Below, piece after piece: positions 22,758 through 23,772 of a DNA stretch of 23,772 nt. The notes beneath the pieces were generated by a model. It was not told the DNA's origin and did no database searches. It saw nothing but the letters and a program-made list of their open reading frames with translations. The DNA is from a virus, in IMG/VR virus record IMGVR_UViG_3300030333_000422, positions 1-23,772 of that record; one strand, 5' to 3'. The first letter of the stretch is position 1, and each line of letters begins with the position of its first letter. A program made the translations under genes and the position numbers.

Positions 22758-23381
22758 ATGAGTACATTACAAGTAAATACAATAAATGAAAATTCATCTG
22801 GTAGTGGTGTAACTATTGACGGTGCTTTAATTAAAGACGGTAAAGTTGCAAATGGTGCAGCAGGATTAACTTTAATAACAAGTGGTTCTGTAACTGGAGT
22901 AACAGGTATAACATTAGATAGTGTTTTTACTTCAACCTTTCCAAATTATTTATTTCAATTTAATGGAGAGGGTACGACAAACAATATTGAACAATTAAGA
23001 TTAAGGTTTAGAGCAAGTAGTTCAACAAATACTGATAGCGACCATAATTTTTCAGCAGCAGGTATTATAAAGGAAAGTGGTGCATCTTCATCACAAAGTT
23101 TTGAAACAGGTATTAATGAAAGTTATATACAACTTATAGGAAACTGGATAGATGATGAATACTTTGGTTGTGAAATAAGTATAAGAGGACCACAAATATC
23201 AGGTCAAGCTATATCATTTAATTACAATGTAACAACTTTATATGATCAAGGAACTCATACTATAATTAGTAATACAGGTGGTGGTATAAAGGAAGATACG
23301 GCATCTTTTGACGGATTATATTTTTATCTTGATGATGACCAATTAATGACAGGTAACTATAGATTGTATGGGTTAAACTAA
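22758..23381 (+). CDS. Tail fibre/receptor-binding module protein C (mosaic of A cap and B body)
   Basis: In this 207-residue protein the N-terminal cap (STLQVNTINENSSGSGVTID, 2-21, then KDG) matches module A. The body matches module B: ITLDSVFTSTFPNY (51-64), FRASSSTNTDS (84-94) and a C-terminal FDG...TGNYRLYGLN (184-207). At DNA level, AGAGCAAGTAGTTCA is identical at 22094-22108 and 23010-23024. The gene looks like a recombinant of an A-type head end and a diverged B-type body, the modular exchange expected of receptor-binding proteins. It lies three bases after one small paired protein and three bases before the other. Confidence 0.75.
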   Translation: MSTLQVNTINENSSGSGVTIDGALIKDGKVANGAAGLTLITSGSVTGVTGITLDSVFTSTFPNYLFQFNGEGTTNNIEQLRLRFRASSSTNTDSDHNFSAAGIIKESGASSSQSFETGINESYIQLIGNWIDDEYFGCEISIRGPQISGQAISFNYNVTTLYDQGTHTIISNTGGGIKEDTASFDGLYFYLDDDQLMTGNYRLYGLN

Positions 23382-23384
23382 ATT

Positions 23385-23675
23385 ATGGCTACTTTAAAAG
23401 AACACAAAGCACAAGTAAAAAAAGACAAGCCTGAAGGTACAGTTAAAGTACATAAAAATGGTGCAGATGTTTTAATTGAAGGTGATGAATACAATGCTTG
23501 GGTTGATGATGTTGCAGCTAGTAGATTAGATGATGAGCAAAATGGTTGGGAAGAAAAAAGAATTAGAGAATATCCTACAATTGCAGATCAACTTGATGAA
23601 ATTTATCATAATGGATTAGATTCCTGGAAAACTAAAATTAAAAAAGTCAAAGACGATAATCCCAAACCTTCATAA
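23385..23675 (+). CDS. Small helical protein paired with fibre module C (possible fibre chaperone)
   Basis: This 96-residue paralogue of the product at 22461 has the same MATL start, QNGW at 52-55, REYP at 61-64, and a C-terminal tail (TKIKKVKDDNPKPS) like VKDKYPKG. Its N-terminal 30 residues differ from the paralogue, which could reflect recognition of a different fibre partner. It carries the fuller form of the motif, EYPTIADQLDEIYHNGLDSW, frequently seen downstream of fibre genes in marine phages. The gene starts three bases after module C and is the last of the tightly packed late genes; 20 bases separate it from the final partial gene. Confidence 0.75.
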   Translation: MATLKEHKAQVKKDKPEGTVKVHKNGADVLIEGDEYNAWVDDVAASRLDDEQNGWEEKRIREYPTIADQLDEIYHNGLDSWKTKIKKVKDDNPKPS

Positions 23676-23680
23676 AAATA

Positions 23681-23689
23681 TGATATAAT
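23681..23689 (+). promoter_or_regulatory. Extended -10 promoter
   Basis: TGATATAAT is a perfect TATAAT (23684-23689) with the TGn extension. No good -35 is visible around 23661-23666, which an extended -10 can tolerate. Transcription would begin about 23695-23697, essentially at the ATG of the next gene. It lies just after the last fibre-region gene. Confidence 0.65.
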
Positions 23690-23704
23690 CCCAAAATGGA
23701 TTAT
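23685..23704 (+). repeat. 7-bp inverted repeat spanning the -10 box and start codon
   Basis: ATAATCC (23685-23691) and GGATTAT (23698-23704) are exact reverse complements separated by six bases. The left arm lies mostly in the -10 hexamer and the right arm begins at the last base of the start codon. It is a candidate operator. A second, smaller inverted repeat (TCATA/TATGA, 23670-23674 and 23679-23683) adjoins it. Confidence 0.55.
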
Positions 23705-23772
23705 CTAATTTTATTTGTTATTGGTTATGTTTGTAGGGACGCTTGGTCCTATTTAAAAAATCTTTTAGAAAA
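23696..23772 (+). CDS. Partial gene: start of a small membrane protein, cut by the window edge
   Basis: An open frame from ATG 23696 runs to the window end without a stop (25 complete codons visible). It reads MDYLILFVIGYVCRDAWSYL followed by a Lys/Asn/Leu-rich segment. Residues 3-12 are strongly hydrophobic and would form the start of a single membrane segment or signal anchor, followed by a charged, amphipathic part. No Shine-Dalgarno sequence precedes the ATG, but a perfect extended -10 lies at the distance expected for a leaderless transcript. A small membrane protein after the fibre genes could be part of the lysis set, such as a holin, but the visible fragment is too short to say. Confidence 0.5.
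   Translation, partial: MDYLILFVIGYVCRDAWSYLKNLLE

Noticed and set aside
1-23772. tRNA genes, CRISPR array, integrase or attachment sites, insertion sequences
   Set aside because: I saw no tRNA-like cloverleaf in the short intergenic gaps, no regularly spaced repeats with unique spacers, no recombinase motifs and no insertion-sequence ends. The direct repeats present are coding repeats within the portal and fibre genes.

Overview
The window looks like the late (packaging, capsid, tail) region of a tailed double-stranded DNA phage. All 17 supported genes, plus a fragment of an 18th, lie on the + strand. They are packed so tightly that most neighbours overlap by 1 to 11 bases or are separated by 0 to 3. 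The DNA is AT-rich (roughly a third GC by eye) and the coding genes prefer AGA for arginine. No host genes, tRNAs, integrase, insertion sequences, CRISPR array or replication genes were seen. The Ser/Thr/Asn/Gly-rich fibre genes and small Tyr-Pro motif proteins resemble those of marine cyanophages and pelagiphages. A phage of a low-GC aquatic bacterium is therefore my best guess, as inference only. There is no tape measure, tail tube or sheath gene, while a giant protein and a lysozyme-like protein sit in one block. This suggests a short-tailed (podovirus-like) particle with ejection proteins, also inference.

Layout. 15-3310: terminase large subunit and portal. 3311-14427: a small Gly-rich protein, a 2403-residue giant protein ending in a staphylococcal-nuclease-like domain, a 552-residue protein with an N-terminal lysozyme/transglycosylase-like domain, and a 610-residue Pro/Gly-linker protein. 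These are probably virion-internal or ejection proteins. 14428-14548: a structured intergenic gap. 14549-15940: scaffold-like protein and major capsid protein. 15941-16013: a second structured gap. 16014-19893: four genes for probable neck and tail proteins, three with GTG starts. 19921-23675: receptor-binding and fibre region, with a 65-residue protein, a fibre with three 54-residue repeats, and fibre-tip-like modules, two of them each followed by a paralogous small helical protein. 23676-23772: an extended -10 promoter and the start of a small membrane-protein gene cut by the window edge.

How the genes fit together. Terminase packages DNA through the portal into a shell built by capsid and scaffold proteins. 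The connector and tail proteins close the head and carry the fibres. The giant protein and the muralytic protein would be stored in the particle and act at the envelope during genome entry. The scaffold-capsid pair is bracketed by the only two intergenic gaps longer than 30 bases, and both gaps carry inverted repeats. This is where I would look for RNA-level control of capsid dosage.

The most unusual items are the nuclease-like domain fused to the giant virion protein (two canonical active-site positions changed), the mosaic fibre cassettes with paired small proteins, the foldable RNA flanking the capsid genes, and the apparently leaderless promoter-gene at the right edge.
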